NCBI RefSeq assembly: GCF_020166495.1
Contig: NZ_JAINZS010000001.1
Location: forward strand, 310,001-374,000
Length of the DNA stretch: 64,000 nucleotides
Direction: 5' to 3'
Source of the DNA: Robertkochia aurantiaca
GTDB lineage: Bacteria; Bacteroidota; Bacteroidia; Flavobacteriales; Flavobacteriaceae
This document shows positions 8,288-17,739 of the stretch, piece after piece; position 1 is the first letter of the stretch, and each line of letters opens with the position of its first letter. A model generated the notes under the pieces. That model did not search any database and was not told the origin of the DNA. It saw only the letters and a list, made by a program, of their open reading frames with translations. A program made the translations under genes and the position numbers.

Positions 8288-9742
8288 GTGCCAATTGAAA
8301 AAGTTCATATCAAAGAATTACCAATCACCCCGACAGTTTTTGAAGTAAGAACGATATTCGTTCCACACTTCATATCCTTCTCGCTTTTGATCATCTTATC
8401 ACTTTTATTATTGGGGTCTTGTGTTCCCAAAATGCAGCAGGTAGAACCGCCTGGAGAACCGCCGGAATCCTTTTCCGTGAATGGGAACGAGGCCATACCT
8501 GATCAATGGTGGAAAGCTTTTAAAGATGAACAACTCAATTTTCTGATCGACAGTGCGCTGTCAGGCAACCTTGATCTTAAAGCTTCTTACCAACAGATCC
8601 TGGCTGCAGAAGCCGTTTTAAAACAAAGGGCCTCCTTTTTATGGCCTGAATTCAATTTTTCAGCACGGAGTGCCGTTAGCAGGCCTGAGCCTGACTTCGC
8701 GGGTGGTGAGAACCTTCAGTTAGGAGTTTCAACCAACTATGAGATCGACCTGTGGGGACGTATTAAATCGGCCAGGGAAGCCGCCGGATTCAGAACCGAA
8801 GCCTCCTTGTATGATTACCAGGCAGCGGCTCTAAGTCTCTCCTCCCAGATCGCCATTAGCTGGTATCAGTTATTGACGGCTAGGCAGCAGATCGCTTTAC
8901 TTAATGAACAGATCGCAACCAATGAAAATATTGTCAGGCTTATTCGGGCCCGTTTTGGAGGGGGACAGACAGGAGCTGTCGATATATTAAGGCAGATGCA
9001 ATTACTGGAGAGCACCAGAAACCAAAAAATAACAATCGAAAGAGACCTCGCACTGATTGAAAATCAATTATCGGTCTTACTGGGGCGTTATCCGGGTAAA
9101 TCACTGGATGTGGCTTATGATAGTTTACCTGAATTACCCCCTCTCCCCGATGCCGGATTGCCTTTGGAGCTCATAAGAAGACGGCCTGACGTTAAGCGCG
9201 CATACAGCCTGGTGCTGGCTGCTGACCGTGATATGGCTGAGGCGGTACGAAATAAATTCCCCAGACTCTCCTTTAACCTGTCTGCTCAGATGCGCTCAAA
9301 CAACTATGAATCCTTGTTTCAGGATTGGGCCTATACCCTGGCGGGAAATATTTTTTCACCACTGTTCTATGCCGGGCGATTAAGAGCGGAGGTAGATCGA
9401 ACCGAAGCCGTAAAAAACCAGTTATTACATCAATACGGCCAAACAGTACTCATCGCGTTCAGGGAAGTCGAAGACGCCCTTATCAGTGAGCAAAAGCAAA
9501 TAGAACGCATCGATAACCTGAAAAGGCAGCTGAAACTGGCACGACAAACCAATCGGCAGCTCAGGCTTTCGTTTATCAACGGCCTGGTGAATTATCTCGA
9601 TGTACTTGTAGCTCTCGATCAGGAACAACAGCTCAGAAGAGACCTTTTATCGGCTCGCAGACAACAGCTGGAGATCAGGATCAACCTCTACCGGGCACTT
9701 TCAGGTGCCTTTGATGATGAAAGGATCGCTGAAGAATCTTAA
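8288..9742 (+). CDS. RND efflux outer-membrane factor lipoprotein (TolC/NodT/OprM family)
   Basis: A 484-residue outer-membrane factor. The hydrophobic segment and lipobox (SLLLLGSC, Cys about residue 45) mark a lipoprotein, as in OprM. Family features are WWKAFKDEQLNFLIDSAL, the two long-helix repeats each ending in a strand block (NYEIDLWGRIKSAREAA and the later LAGNIFSPLFYAGRLRAEV), and RRPDVKRA in the second repeat. It forms the trimeric outer-membrane channel of the tripartite pump. The start shown is GTG. No ATG lies between it and the lipobox, so a leader this long is odd and the true start is uncertain. First gene of a three-gene operon with the adaptor and the RND permease. Confidence 0.85.
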   Translation: MPIEKVHIKELPITPTVFEVRTIFVPHFISFSLLIILSLLLLGSCVPKMQQVEPPGEPPESFSVNGNEAIPDQWWKAFKDEQLNFLIDSALSGNLDLKASYQQILAAEAVLKQRASFLWPEFNFSARSAVSRPEPDFAGGENLQLGVSTNYEIDLWGRIKSAREAAGFRTEASLYDYQAAALSLSSQIAISWYQLLTARQQIALLNEQIATNENIVRLIRARFGGGQTGAVDILRQMQLLESTRNQKITIERDLALIENQLSVLLGRYPGKSLDVAYDSLPELPPLPDAGLPLELIRRRPDVKRAYSLVLAADRDMAEAVRNKFPRLSFNLSAQMRSNNYESLFQDWAYTLAGNIFSPLFYAGRLRAEVDRTEAVKNQLLHQYGQTVLIAFREVEDALISEQKQIERIDNLKRQLKLARQTNRQLRLSFINGLVNYLDVLVALDQEQQLRRDLLSARRQQLEIRINLYRALSGAFDDERIAEES

Positions 9743-9752
9743 AAACAAAAGC

Positions 9753-10946
9753 ATGACAACAAAGAAGACCATATTGATCAGTGTAGGAATCCTTGCAGCT
9801 GCTGCTATAACAGTTCTGACCATATTTCTAACAGAACCTGAGGCACAACGGGAGGGGGCGACCAAACAAACCGCCATGCTGGTCGATGTGATCAGGGCAG
9901 AACACGGAGATTTCTACCCGGTCATACGCGCTACGGGAACCGTGTCACCTGTAGAAGACGTTTTGCTTAGTCCCCTGGTCGGCGGACAGGTGATCCGGAG
10001 ATCGCCTGCGTTCATTCCAGGTGGGTATGTGAAGAAAGGAGAACTGTTATTGCAGATAGATCCTTCTGATTACCGCAATACCCTTGAGCTTCGCAAAAGT
10101 GATCTGATGCAGGCCCAAACCCAGTTGAAGGTTGAAATGGGAAGACAGCAGGTAGCCGAACAGGATCTGCAACTTATAGGAGGCGACACCTTATCAGATG
10201 AAGAGCGCGCCCTTGTCCTGAGACAACCCCAGTTAGAAGCGGTAAAGGCTACTATAAAAGCTGCCGGGGCAAGTGTACAGCAGGCAGAGTTAGACCTGCA
10301 AAGAACCAGGGTAACGGCTCCATTCGATGCTCATATTCTTACACAGAACGTCACTCTCGGAAGCCAGATAGCACCGGGCGATAATCTGGGAAGATTGGTA
10401 GGAACCGATTATTACTGGGTTACAGTGAATATACCTGTTTCCAAACTGCGATGGCTAATTTTTCCTGATGACCGGAACGAACAAGGTTCCCCGGTACGCA
10501 TCAGGAATACCTCTGCCTGGGGTGAACAGGCATCTAGGAAGGGCTATATCGACAAACAGGTGGGAGCTCTAGATAATCAAACCCGCCTGGCAAGTGTTCT
10601 GGTGCGCGTTCCCGATCCCCTGGCCAAAGAACCGGAAAACGAAGGGCAACCCCGTGTAATGATCGGTTCCTTTGTAGAAGTAGATATGGAAGGTGAAAAG
10701 GTAAAGAACGTTATTCGAATCGACAGGAGCCTGATCAGAACAAACCAGACCGTTTGGGTGATGAAAGAAGGCAAACTGGATATCAGGGACGTTGAAATCG
10801 CACTTACAGATGCTGAGCATGCCTATATCAGAAGCGGCATCGAAAAAGACGAATCTATCGTTACCACCAACCTCAGTACCGTTACAGATGGCATAGCACT
10901 GCGCACAGCAGATGATGCCATCTCAAATGAAACGGCAAAAAAATAA
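9753..10946 (+). CDS. RND efflux periplasmic adaptor subunit (membrane fusion protein)
   Basis: About 397 residues. I start it at ATG 9753 (MTTKKTILISVGILAAAAI...), 10 bases after the previous stop, giving a clean N-terminal membrane anchor. An ATG at 9705 would overlap the channel gene by 38 bases. Domains in order are the anchor, then a barrel-sandwich/lipoyl half (TGTVSPVEDVLLSPLVGGQV, GGYVKKGELLLQID), a helical hairpin rich in Gln/Ala (about residues 110-180), the second lipoyl half (RVTAPFDAHI), a beta-barrel, and a membrane-proximal domain. It joins the inner-membrane permease to the outer-membrane factor. Confidence 0.9.
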   Translation: MTTKKTILISVGILAAAAITVLTIFLTEPEAQREGATKQTAMLVDVIRAEHGDFYPVIRATGTVSPVEDVLLSPLVGGQVIRRSPAFIPGGYVKKGELLLQIDPSDYRNTLELRKSDLMQAQTQLKVEMGRQQVAEQDLQLIGGDTLSDEERALVLRQPQLEAVKATIKAAGASVQQAELDLQRTRVTAPFDAHILTQNVTLGSQIAPGDNLGRLVGTDYYWVTVNIPVSKLRWLIFPDDRNEQGSPVRIRNTSAWGEQASRKGYIDKQVGALDNQTRLASVLVRVPDPLAKEPENEGQPRVMIGSFVEVDMEGEKVKNVIRIDRSLIRTNQTVWVMKEGKLDIRDVEIALTDAEHAYIRSGIEKDESIVTTNLSTVTDGIALRTADDAISNETAKK

Positions 10947-10955
10947 GGAAAGCAT

Positions 10956-13900
10956 ATGAGCCAGTCAGAAGGAGATAAAAAGCCACGCAAAGAAGGAGCT
11001 ATTGCTTATATGGCGCGGAACAGTATTGCCGCTAACCTTCTCATGATCATACTTCTTGGTGGAGGAATCTGGACCATGTTCAACATTCAGAAGGAGGTTT
11101 TCCCCCAATTCCAGCTGGATTTCGTGGATGTAAGAGTTGTATATCCCGGGGCCTCGCCTGCCGAAGTGGAACAGGGTATATTGTTACCCATAGAAGAGGC
11201 CGTCAGGGGTGTTCAGGGTATAAAGGAGATCGTATCGACCGCCAATGAAGGCTCCGGACAGGTAGCCATAGAGCTCGTTGCAGGCGCTGATAAAATGAAA
11301 GCCTTTCAGGATATCGATCAGGAAGTGAACCGTATCAGAACCTTCCCCGACGATATCGAACAACCGGAAGTCAGGTTGAGAGACCAGCAAAGGGATGTCA
11401 TGGAAATAGGTATCTACGGGAGTGTGGATATATGGACCCTCAGGAAACTGGCAGAACGCATGAGAACCCTTTTGCTGAGCAATCCGGAGATCACACAGGT
11501 CGAGATCGGGAATGTTCCCGAATATGTTACTCATGTTGAGATCCCCGCAAATACCCTCAGAAAATATAATCTCACCCTCGGTCAGGTCGCCTCGATCATT
11601 TCACAATCAAGCCAGGATGTCCCTGCCGGAGCTGTGGAGACAAAATCAGGTGAAATTCTGTTGCGAATGCAGGAAAGAAAGCAATGGGCCGAAGAATTCG
11701 GAAATATTACCATTCTCTCCTCCCCTTCTGGTGCTAAAGTGGTGCTGGCCGACCTTGCTAAGATCACCGATGGATTTGAAGAGACAGGGTTTCACGGTCA
11801 ATTTAATAAGACTCCCTCAGTAGAACTCTCGATCTATCGTATCGGTGACCAGTCGCCTTTAGTTATTGCAGAAACGGTTGAAAAAATAATGGAAGACTTT
11901 CAGCTTCCCCCCGGGGTAAAGTTCCGGGTCGACAGCAACAGGGCCGAAGATTACCGGGAACGCTTGTCTCTGTTGACTGAGAACGGTATACTGGCGATCA
12001 TTATCGTACTGGTGATACTTACGCTTTTTTTAGAGTACAGGCTTGCCTTTTGGGTAATGATGGGCATGGCCATATCATTTATAGGTGGTATGGTGTTTCT
12101 TCCAATGATCGGAGTTAGCATTAACATGATATCCATGTTTGGATTTTTGGTGGTTCTGGGAATCGTTGTAGATGATGCCATAGTGGTGGGTGAAAACATT
12201 TATGAATTCAGGCAACAGGGCATGAGTTTTATGGATGCGGCAATAGCCGGTACCAAAGATGTTTCTAAACCTGTGATTTTCAGTATTACCACTACGATCA
12301 TCGCCTTTGTACCCCTGCTTTTTATGCCCGGCGAAACCGGAAAGTTCTGGTGGCCCCTCCCCGCCGTGGTTATTGTAATCCTGGCTGTATCGTTGCTGGA
12401 AGCCCTGTTCATACTTCCTGCCCACCTGGGTCATATCAAAAAGAAGAAAAAGAGAAATGCAGTGGTCGAGAGACTGGAAAAATGGCAAAAAAGCTTTGCC
12501 AACGGTTTTGATTTTCTGATCGAACGCTATTACCGGCCGTTTTTAGACCTTTGTTTAAAACATCGCTATATCACACTAAGTCTGGCAGTGGCGCTGCTCA
12601 TCATGGTAGGTGGATATGGTTACAGCGACCATATGGGAATGATCATGATGCCAGAAGTCGCAGCAGATGAAATAGAGGCCGGTGTTATGCTCCCTGTTGG
12701 AACGACCCCGGACCAGGCTGCCAAGGTTGCTGAAGATATTACCCTTGCCACCCAGAAAATGTTCGAAGAGCACGACCTGTATAAAGTAGCCGAGGGTATC
12801 AAGACCAATGTAAGAGGTCAGAACTTTATCGATGTCGAGATCGTTATGTTGCCTCCTGACCAGAGAGACGTTACCGCCAGAGAAGTGATAGAATTATGGC
12901 GGGATAATATAGGTGATATAGAAGGTGTTGATCAGATTACATTTGAGGCAGAACGAGGCCCCGGAGGTTACCAACAGGATATAAGTGTCGACCTGAGTCA
13001 TGCTGATATCGCCGTGCTGGAAAGAGCCAGCCAGGATTTTTTCAACCGTATGGAATCGTTCGAAAATACCCGCGATGTCAACGATAATTATAACAAAGGC
13101 AAGCTGCAATACGATTTTAAGCTGTTACCCGAAGGACGTAATCTCGGACTGACTTCCAATGATGTGGGACGACAGGTGAGAAATGCTTTTTTCGGTGCTT
13201 TGGCCTTACGCCAATTAAGAGGAACCAATGAAATAGAGATACGGGTGAAATTGCCCAGGGAAGAACGGAAAGACATTCAGAATCTCGAAGATTTTCTGAT
13301 AAGAACCGACAATGGTGTTGAGGTTCCCCTGCTCGACGTGGTAGAAGTGGTACCCCGTGAAGCCTTTACCAGCATCAACCGGAGAGATGGCAGGCGGGTG
13401 GTGAATGTAGGTATGGATGTCGAACCTGCCAATGCCGTATCCAGGGTTCTGGCTTCCATTCAGGAGGAAATTCTTCCACAGTTACGAGCTGACTATCCGG
13501 GTATCACCTGGACTTTTGAAGGAAGCCAGGCCGATATGAGAGAGTCTACCCAAACCCTGTGGGGAGGATTTTCTATGGCGATGCTTATCATTTACGCCTT
13601 GCTTGCTATCGCTTTCAGCAGCTATACGCAGCCACTGATCGTAATGACAGCGATTCCTTTTGGTATTGTGGGAGCTGTTATCGGACATATTCTTTTAGGT
13701 TACGACCTGTCGCTGGTCAGCCTGATGGGGGTAATAGCCCTTTCAGGGGTGGTGGTCAACGACTCGCTGATCATGATCGATTATGCCAATAAAAAACGTA
13801 ATTCTCTGGGCATATATGAATCCATTCACGAAGCAGGTCTGCGAAGGTTCAGACCTATTATGCTGACCACCCTGACCACTTTTGGCGGGTTAACCCCTAT

Positions 13901-14096
13901 CATACTGGAGACCTCTACCCAGGCGATGTACCTGATTCCAATGGCTATATCTCTGGGATTCGGGATCGTTTTCGCTACTTCGATCATCCTGGTGATCGTT
14001 CCCTGTCTCTATTTGGCACTGGAAGATCTGAAAATGTTGTTTCAGAAAGGTGAAACCGTTGACCGGGAACCCGAAGTGCTGGAGGTAGAAACCTGA
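10956..14096 (+). CDS. RND efflux permease, AcrB/HAE1-type
   Basis: A 1046-residue inner-membrane proton-driven exporter, normal length for the family. Visible features are TM1 with [14 protein letters not shown], the porter domain start [24 protein letters not shown], the TM4 proton-relay pair D406/D407 ([13 protein letters not shown]), and the repeat of the fold in the second half with [15 protein letters not shown] and RLRPIMLTT-like [15 protein letters not shown]. The second-half sequence uses Asn-Asp rather than Asp-Asp, as expected. The gene begins 9 bases after the adaptor stop. Substrates cannot be predicted. HAE1-type pumps export drugs and amphiphiles, and no local regulator gives a hint. 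Confidence 0.92.
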   Translation: MSQSEGDKKPRKEGAIAYMARNSIAANLLMIILLGGGIWTMFNIQKEVFPQFQLDFVDVRVVYPGASPAEVEQGILLPIEEAVRGVQGIKEIVSTANEGSGQVAIELVAGADKMKAFQDIDQEVNRIRTFPDDIEQPEVRLRDQQRDVMEIGIYGSVDIWTLRKLAERMRTLLLSNPEITQVEIGNVPEYVTHVEIPANTLRKYNLTLGQVASIISQSSQDVPAGAVETKSGEILLRMQERKQWAEEFGNITILSSPSGAKVVLADLAKITDGFEETGFHGQFNKTPSVELSIYRIGDQSPLVIAETVEKIMEDFQLPPGVKFRVDSNRAEDYRERLSLLTENGILAIIIVLVILTLFLEYRLAFWVMMGMAISFIGGMVFLPMIGVSINMISMFGFLVVLGIVVDDAIVVGENIYEFRQQGMSFMDAAIAGTKDVSKPVIFSITTTIIAFVPLLFMPGETGKFWWPLPAVVIVILAVSLLEALFILPAHLGHIKKKKKRNAVVERLEKWQKSFANGFDFLIERYYRPFLDLCLKHRYITLSLAVALLIMVGGYGYSDHMGMIMMPEVAADEIEAGVMLPVGTTPDQAAKVAEDITLATQKMFEEHDLYKVAEGIKTNVRGQNFIDVEIVMLPPDQRDVTAREVIELWRDNIGDIEGVDQITFEAERGPGGYQQDISVDLSHADIAVLERASQDFFNRMESFENTRDVNDNYNKGKLQYDFKLLPEGRNLGLTSNDVGRQVRNAFFGALALRQLRGTNEIEIRVKLPREERKDIQNLEDFLIRTDNGVEVPLLDVVEVVPREAFTSINRRDGRRVVNVGMDVEPANAVSRVLASIQEEILPQLRADYPGITWTFEGSQADMRESTQTLWGGFSMAMLIIYALLAIAFSSYTQPLIVMTAIPFGIVGAVIGHILLGYDLSLVSLMGVIALSGVVVNDSLIMIDYANKKRNSLGIYESIHEAGLRRFRPIMLTTLTTFGGLTPIILETSTQAMYLIPMAISLGFGIVFATSIILVIVPCLYLALEDLKMLFQKGETVDREPEVLEVET

Positions 14097-14136
14097 TCAG
14101 CAGTATTTCCCGGATAAAAAGCCTGTACCTGAAGTC

Positions 14137-14778
14137 TCATTTATTCCGTACGTATAATGAATGTGCTTCCAGAGAAGTACTATGATATGGATTTTCAAGC
14201 GGGTGATTTTCGTATGCCAACAAACGGAATCCGGCGCGGGTCATTAAAGCAAGAATATCTTCCCTGCGATAATAATGCACATATAATCCCTCTGAATCAT
14301 CAGATGATCGTTTTTCAAAGCCCGATCTTGAGGGGTCATCCTCTATAAAGCTCAGATAAAGCAAGGCCTCTCTTTCCATCAGTTCAGAAAGGGATGTAAC
14401 GGTTTCCTCAAATACGGCCGGTGACAAATAGGGAGTACAAAATGACATGACGACCCCCTTATAATTCGTTTTAAGAAGGCTGATGTCCCGACAATTAAGA
14501 ACCCGAAAGTCACCATCAGGAATATTTGATTTGGCTAAACTGATCATCCCGGGAGCCAGGTCGATACCCGTATAACGAATCTCAGGTGATCGTGACTTCA
14601 GGTAAATCCCGTTGATTCCCGGTCCGCATCCTATATCCAGGACAGAAGCGTCATGCGGCAAGGCCTCAATAAGACGGTCCAGGTAGGGTGAAGCAGTTCC
14701 CGGATCGCGGTATTTCTCTAAATACTTCTCAGCGTATTTACCGAAGATATATGCTGTATTTTCAAAACTATCATTCAT
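14137..14778 (-). CDS. Class I SAM-dependent methyltransferase
   Basis: A 213-residue Rossmann-fold methyltransferase. Motif I is LDIGCGPGINGIYL, the acidic residue binding the SAM ribose is in RYTGIDLAPGMISLA, motif II is near GDFRVLNCRDI, and post-motif strands include GVVMSFCTPYLSP. The C-terminal half has YYRREDILALMTRAGFRLLAYE, typical of small-molecule methyltransferases. It is convergent with the RND permease and divergent from the cupin gene. The acceptor substrate is unknown. Confidence 0.75.
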   Translation of the reverse strand: MNDSFENTAYIFGKYAEKYLEKYRDPGTASPYLDRLIEALPHDASVLDIGCGPGINGIYLKSRSPEIRYTGIDLAPGMISLAKSNIPDGDFRVLNCRDISLLKTNYKGVVMSFCTPYLSPAVFEETVTSLSELMEREALLYLSFIEDDPSRSGFEKRSSDDSEGLYVHYYRREDILALMTRAGFRLLAYENHPLENPYHSTSLEAHSLYVRNK

Positions 14779-14906
14779 CTTTTTTTAGCAGGCACCCCCT
14801 TTTTTATGATTTTTTGAAGATCAGCAGCCTCGATTTAAAACCTTCGCTTCTTATAAAACCGGCTTGCTGAGCTTCTAAAGTTAGCACATTAAAAGCTTAA
14901 AATCAG

Positions 14907-14914
14907 TATCTTTA
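14907..14914 (+). promoter_or_regulatory. Bacteroidota-type -7 element (TATCTTTA)
   Basis: TATCTTTA 13 bases upstream of the cupin ATG. A TTAG 22 bases further up may serve as a weak -33. The leader would be very short. Confidence 0.4.
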
Positions 14915-14927
14915 ATAAAAACACAAC

Positions 14928-15434
14928 ATGGCAATAGTAGACAAATTCAATTATGTTCCTCTTTCTGAACTGGAGGATCCTGATGATTTCAGACCTAAGT
15001 CAAAACTGGCCCTTATCACTGATCCCGGAGATGCTGAAAACGGTCACGTAGCAGATATGGTAGTCTTTCAGGAGCAGATCGCACCCGGCGATTCCATTCC
15101 GTTGCACAAACACACCATAGAAGAGGTCATGGTGGTTGTTCAGGGGCAACTGGAAGTCAGATTGGGAAGCATTAAAAAAACAGCTGAAAAGGGAGCTGTG
15201 ATCTTTATTCCCGCCAAAACGGCTCATGGTTTTAAAAATACAGGTTCTGATCCGGCTCAGATCACAGCGGTATTTCCTTCACACAATGTTGATATACGAT
15301 ACCTGGAGCGCAATCCCGCCCCGGGAACCGAGAAGAACTTTCCGGGAGCGCCTGTCTCTATCGACGTGAGAGAATTTGTTCACGGCAATATGGCTGAGGC
15401 AGTAAAACCCCTATCACCTGAGGCTTTTGATTAA
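14928..15434 (+). CDS. Cupin-domain protein
   Basis: A 168-residue single-domain cupin. Cupin motif 1 is visible as PLHKHTIEEVMVVVQGQLEV (metal-binding His-X-His then Glu), and motif 2 as GAVIFIPAKTAHGFKNTG, supplying the last His. The C-terminal stretch YLERNPAPGTEKN is common in cupins annotated only by fold. It is probably cytosolic since no leader is present. It could be a small metal-dependent enzyme or a ligand-binding protein. It stands alone on its strand and converges on the ferredoxin-cyclase-globin gene with a 16-base gap. Confidence 0.75.
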   Translation: MAIVDKFNYVPLSELEDPDDFRPKSKLALITDPGDAENGHVADMVVFQEQIAPGDSIPLHKHTIEEVMVVVQGQLEVRLGSIKKTAEKGAVIFIPAKTAHGFKNTGSDPAQITAVFPSHNVDIRYLERNPAPGTEKNFPGAPVSIDVREFVHGNMAEAVKPLSPEAFD

Positions 15435-15450
15435 AAGATTTTGAAGCCTT

Positions 15451-16773
15451 TCATTCAGGAAGGGGTTTCATGGCTTCCAGCACCACATTGAGGGCTTCAG
15501 ACCAGGCTGATAACACCTTAGAATTACCATCTTCCTCTTCTCCCAAAACTTCTTGTATTGTGGAAATTAAAACAGTTTTCACTATCGGATAATGCTCCGG
15601 TTTTACCCCGTATTTCTGGTGATTAATTCCGAGGTTCTTTAATCCGCTATGAAAATAGTCAGGCCTTGACATGGAATAGACCAGCCCTCCAAGCATATGT
15701 GTCAATAAACGACCCTGCTCGGTCATATCCCTTTTAAATAAAGCTCTGACCGAAGGTGCGGTCTGGAACAACTTTTCATAAAATAAGGATGCAAATCTTT
15801 CCTGGTCTTCTAAAAGCTGATGGAGCGAAGCCTGCAATTCCAGTTTCATGTCCATTTCTTTAAAGCCCAAAACCTCAAAAAGGTTACAGATGTTCTCCTT
15901 CCCGCTTAATAAGGTCTTGAAGGATCTTGCGATTTCCACATCCTGCTCCCTGATACCCTTCAGCACCGATTCAGAAATAAGAATGCGTGCATTATGAACT
16001 TTGGTTTGTTCCTGAATTCTGCTGGCGACGTTCACCGGGTCTCCGATTACCGAAAACTGTCGGTGAGTGGGATGACCTAAATGACCCACATAAGCTTTTC
16101 CAAAATTGATCCCTATACCTGATTTTAATTCTACTTTAAAATCTTCCAATTCCATCTTGTTCAATCTGCTCAGGGCAAACTGCATTCCGAGGGCAGCCCG
16201 TATGGCATCGGTGCAGTTCTTTTCCCTGTTTCCCCCGGTAGTTCCGAAAACCCCTACAATCTCATCCCCCACGTATTGATAAATAATTCCGTTATTCATA
16301 AGTATGGGCTCTCCCAATGCCGTATAAAATTTGTTTAGCATAAAAGCGAGGTCAAAATTGAGGTTCGCTGAAGATAATGAAGTGAAATTTCGCAGATCGC
16401 AGAACAAAATGGCAATGCTTCGCTCTTCTGCCTTACCTTCAGGTGCAAGTTCCTTCTGCAGCTGATTAACCTCCCCCATAGACCAGATTAGTCTTTGCAA
16501 ACTTACATTGCCTTTTAAATAGGTCTGACAGGCCAGCCTGATGGTAGGATCCCAGTTTCGACTTTGGGCCATCTCCTGTTCAGCGCGGTTTCTGCGACTC
16601 AGGTTCTGAGAGCCTTCAACGATTCGTACCCTGCAGGTAGTACAACGGCCGTAACCCCCGCACTCATGCATATGAGGGATTTGATTATCTAATGATATAT
16701 CGAGTAATGAACTGGCATCATCTTCCACCAACACCGTACGGTTTAAACCCATATAAGTTACAGAAGCATTCAT
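15451..16773 (-). CDS. Ferredoxin [2Fe-2S] - class III nucleotide cyclase - globin fusion protein
   Basis: A 440-residue cytosolic protein with three domains. Residues 1-98 are a plant-type [2Fe-2S] ferredoxin: C38, C44 and C47 (HECGGYGRCTTC) plus C82 (ACQT). Residues 115-300 are a class III adenylate/guanylate cyclase: metal-binding D126 (FCDLRNFTSL) and D170 (YVGDEIVGVFG), transition-state N248 and R252 (VIGDPVNVASRI). The purine-selecting Lys position holds Q166, and the partner is S241. Residues 310-440 look like a flavohaemoglobin-type globin: B10-like Y332 (LFYEKLF), CD1 F346, proximal H385 in NHQKYGVKPEHYPIV, and AWSEAL near the end. This suggests a redox- and gas-responsive cyclase (inferred). 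There are no membrane segments. A palindrome lies upstream at 16839-16859. Confidence 0.85.
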   Translation of the reverse strand: MNASVTYMGLNRTVLVEDDASSLLDISLDNQIPHMHECGGYGRCTTCRVRIVEGSQNLSRRNRAEQEMAQSRNWDPTIRLACQTYLKGNVSLQRLIWSMGEVNQLQKELAPEGKAEERSIAILFCDLRNFTSLSSANLNFDLAFMLNKFYTALGEPILMNNGIIYQYVGDEIVGVFGTTGGNREKNCTDAIRAALGMQFALSRLNKMELEDFKVELKSGIGINFGKAYVGHLGHPTHRQFSVIGDPVNVASRIQEQTKVHNARILISESVLKGIREQDVEIARSFKTLLSGKENICNLFEVLGFKEMDMKLELQASLHQLLEDQERFASLFYEKLFQTAPSVRALFKRDMTEQGRLLTHMLGGLVYSMSRPDYFHSGLKNLGINHQKYGVKPEHYPIVKTVLISTIQEVLGEEEDGNSKVLSAWSEALNVVLEAMKPLPE

Positions 16774-16838
16774 TACAAACCACCTGGATTAAATAAATAC
16801 AGCAATAAATAGTTATGCCGTATATAAATGTACGAATA

Positions 16839-16859
16839 GTTTGCAACTATCTGGCAAAC
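16839..16859. promoter_or_regulatory. Inverted repeat upstream of the ferredoxin-cyclase-globin gene
   Basis: GTTTGC, 9 bases, GCAAAC: perfect 6-base arms about 66 bases upstream of the start codon, in the 225-base gap 16774-16998. The overall TTTGC...GCAAA shape is dyad-symmetric, as expected for a dimeric regulator, but no family is assigned. Confidence 0.3.
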
Positions 16860-16998
16860 AATTAATTATATGCTTTTTGATTGTTGGTTGTATTGTCGAA
16901 CTTCATGATAGCTGTGATATCGGTTTTCAAGAAATGATTAAAGCATGTTGCAAAAGTTTTATTTCTCTTAATCCATTCACCAGCTAATCCACATTCCC

Positions 16999-17739
16999 TT
17001 ATTTACCGACCTTGTCAAATTCTAATGTAATATGTAAAAATCCTCCCTTTATATCGGGAAAAAGATAACCCGTAATTAGTTCTTTAGTTCCTATTTCCAG
17101 GCTGTGTGTTTTAAGTATCTTTTTGGTTCCCCTCAATTTCACCTCAATGTGCCAGTTTCCACTTTCCAAACTTTTTGATGCGGTTAAATGTGGATATTTG
17201 AGATGGTTGTACCTGAGGGTATCTTTACTAACCGCATTCACCAGTGTTATATCCACAGGGTAAACACCGGGAATAAGATTTCTAAATCTCAGCTTCGACT
17301 TTTTATCTGCTACAGTGAAGAAGTTGTTTTCTATCAATAGTTGCGGACGAAAATTATTTGCCGTTAGAGCTTCTGCCCCTTCGACTATATGGAGAAGCCG
17401 GTTCGAAGTGGTCTCTTGATATCTACCATCTGAAAAGCCTGAAAGAACAAGATTATATGAACCATCATTGGCAACACCATATCGTTTGCTTAATAACTGC
17501 CCGTTTTTGTCCCGATATGAAAAAGTATAAAGTCCGGGTTCAAGGTAAACGGGCGTACCTACTGATCCATATGCGCAATAAAGGGTTTCCGTTAATTCTT
17601 CCCCCTTCATGATTCTTATATTGACAGAATCGTTAAAGACCAGAAACTGGGAAACCTTTATAACAGGTAATTGTTTTTGTTTCTCTTTGCATCCGGCAAT
17701 GATTACAAGAACCGCTATGATGACCGCAAAATATTTCAT
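16999..17739 (-). CDS. Hypothetical lipoprotein
   Basis: A 246-residue protein with a lipoprotein leader MKYFAVIIAVLVIIAGCKEK (lipobox IAGC). The mature part is beta-rich with no recognisable motif: LYCAYGSVGTPVYLEPGLYTFSY and GVYPVDITLVNAVSKDTLRY look like two Ig- or transthyretin-like sandwich segments. The start codon overlaps the stop of the APC permease by 4 bases (ATGA), so it is translationally coupled to that transporter and may be a partner of it. I do not recognise the family. Confidence 0.6.
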   Translation of the reverse strand: MKYFAVIIAVLVIIAGCKEKQKQLPVIKVSQFLVFNDSVNIRIMKGEELTETLYCAYGSVGTPVYLEPGLYTFSYRDKNGQLLSKRYGVANDGSYNLVLSGFSDGRYQETTSNRLLHIVEGAEALTANNFRPQLLIENNFFTVADKKSKLRFRNLIPGVYPVDITLVNAVSKDTLRYNHLKYPHLTASKSLESGNWHIEVKLRGTKKILKTHSLEIGTKELITGYLFPDIKGGFLHITLEFDKVGK

